DNA of 64,000 nucleotides from Phycisphaerales bacterium (GTDB lineage Bacteria > Planctomycetota > Phycisphaerae > Phycisphaerales > SM1A02): the NCBI GenBank assembly GCA_029245245.1, contig JAQWPT010000034.1, positions 1-64,000 on the forward strand, in the 5' to 3' direction. Made by a program: the position numbers and the translations under genes. Position 1 is the stretch's first letter. The number at the start of each line of letters is the position of its first letter. Positions 63,153-64,000 of the stretch are shown here, in pieces. The notes beneath the pieces were generated by a model. The model was not told the DNA's origin, made no database searches, and saw only the letters and a list, made by a program, of their open reading frames with translations.

Positions 63153-64000
63153 ATGCAATACACTCACACACCTGCTTCCCTGCTTGCCCTGATCATTCTC
63201 GCATCACCAGTCGCCGCCGCGATTGAAGAAGAGAACCTGCTGCTGCTCTACAACAGCCAGGTGCCCGTTTCGCTGGCCATTCGCGACGCCTACATCGCGC
63301 ACCACCCCGGCGTTCACCAGTTCGACCTGGACCTGTCCTATCCCGTGGCCGACGAGAGCTGGCCCGATTCAACCCCTCCCCCTGAGGGCATGACGAACTA
63401 CTACATCACCTCGGCGAAATTCACCGAACTCTTCGTTGATGATGCGGGAGACTTCCAGCAGTACCTCACCGCGAATCCTGAAGTTGTCGCCATCGCGACA
63501 ACCCGGGGCCTTCCCGCAGCCATTACGGACAACTTCGATCCCCCGGTGAACCATGCAGCACCATCACCCGACATGTGGGGAAGTTTTGAAAGCCACCTCT
63601 GCCGCTCTGCCACCGGCATCTTCAAGTGGCAGGACGAAACGGACACTGACACCCAGAATCTCTATCGAGGAAGCGAGCGTCCCTTCCTGGAGGAACTGGC
63701 CGAGTGCGAAGATGGAGGCATCTGCCCTGGTGATCTGCACCTGGTGACGAGGCTCGACTCGGGTCGCGGCAGCGTGGATGTCGATGGAGACGGAGTGAAG
63801 ACCCCACTCGACGGTGTTCTCGCCATGATCGAACGCTGCGTTGAACCGATCCCGGTCAACACCTACGCCACGACAATGATCTATGACGACAATCCCACCG
63901 ATGATGATCCGGATTTCGGCGAGTGGTGCACCCATCCGATCAACTTCTACCACAATTTCCTCGGTGCGATGATCTCCTTCCGTCGTGGAAACTTCTGCCA
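63153..64000 (+). CDS. Close paralogue of the preceding secreted protein, 3' end cut by window
   Basis: The frame runs from an ATG two bases after the previous stop to the window end without a stop (282 codons visible). Signal peptide ASLLALIILASPVAAA, then VPVSLAIRDAYIAHHPGVHQ and the same domain as the upstream protein, differing at roughly one residue in five over the first 130. DNA identity is also high (for example around 63260-63330), pointing to a recent tandem duplication. Dockerin repeats, if present, lie beyond the window. Confidence 0.88.
   Translation, partial: MQYTHTPASLLALIILASPVAAAIEEENLLLLYNSQVPVSLAIRDAYIAHHPGVHQFDLDLSYPVADESWPDSTPPPEGMTNYYITSAKFTELFVDDAGDFQQYLTANPEVVAIATTRGLPAAITDNFDPPVNHAAPSPDMWGSFESHLCRSATGIFKWQDETDTDTQNLYRGSERPFLEELAECEDGGICPGDLHLVTRLDSGRGSVDVDGDGVKTPLDGVLAMIERCVEPIPVNTYATTMIYDDNPTDDDPDFGEWCTHPINFYHNFLGAMISFRRGNFC

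Noticed and set aside
1-64000. tRNA genes, CRISPR arrays, insertion sequences, phage genes
   Set aside because: No tRNA T-loop/acceptor pattern, no regularly spaced direct repeats, no transposase or integrase motif and no long terminal inverted repeats were found by eye.

Overview
The window reads as G+C-rich chromosomal DNA from a flagellated, Gram-negative-type planctomycete, most likely of the class Phycisphaerae. Four kinds of gene point there: many secreted proteins ending in paired dockerin-like calcium repeats, two proteins with a PEP-CTERM-like Gly/Pro-helix-Arg tail, pseudopilins of the FTLVELLVVI type, and an ECF sigma factor translationally coupled to a Ser/Thr kinase with TPR repeats. 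The assignment is inferred from gene content; there is no rRNA or other marker in the window. I see no tRNA, rRNA, CRISPR array, insertion sequence or phage gene.

Layout. 1-2.7 kb: two tandem pseudopilin-like proteins. 2.8-7.6 kb: reverse transsulfuration pair (cystathionine beta-synthase, gamma-lyase type enzyme), pgi, a degenerate FmdB-like protein and a lipoprotein. 7.6-15.9 kb (minus): a flagellar block transcribed flgI-flgJ-flgN-flgK-flgL-fliW-csrA-flagellin, with two sigma-54-type promoters and a flagellin leader carrying CsrA-like sites. 16-20 kb: a PpiC-type lipoprotein foldase and two LptF/LptG permeases. 20.1-23.4 kb: four minor pseudopilins (I, J, K and H types) chained by ATGA overlaps. 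23.4-25.1 kb (minus): two paralogous secreted dockerin proteins, one broken by an in-frame stop. 25.5-29.2 kb: PrpF-family isomerase, fatty acid desaturase, NtrC-type regulator. 29.3-35.1 kb: murC-murB-ddl-ftsQ-like and a cardiolipin synthase.

35.2-46.2 kb is mixed: PEP-CTERM-like protein, large Cys-rich dockerin protein, two MFS transporters, NapF-like ferredoxin, ATP-grasp enzyme, glycosylasparaginase, greA, ytoQ, and a secreted peptidyl-arginine/agmatine deiminase with a dockerin tail. 46.2-50.6 kb: pheA, ECF sigma factor and membrane Ser/Thr kinase. 50.6-58.7 kb: second PEP-CTERM-like protein, lipid kinase, PhoX-like phosphatase, DinB-fold protein, and a molybdopterin oxidoreductase with a fused iron-sulfur/NrfD membrane subunit. 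58.7-64 kb: S9 peptidase and two tandem paralogues of a secreted dockerin-bearing family, the second cut by the window end.

Three signals recur. A TAnnnT hexamer ends 6-8 nt before the start codon of at least eight genes without Shine-Dalgarno sequence, suggesting leaderless mRNAs. A six-cysteine module starting GACC occurs six times in three secreted proteins (one now broken). Paired dockerin repeats with a terminal W-G-x-C occur on unrelated secreted proteins although no cohesin is visible.
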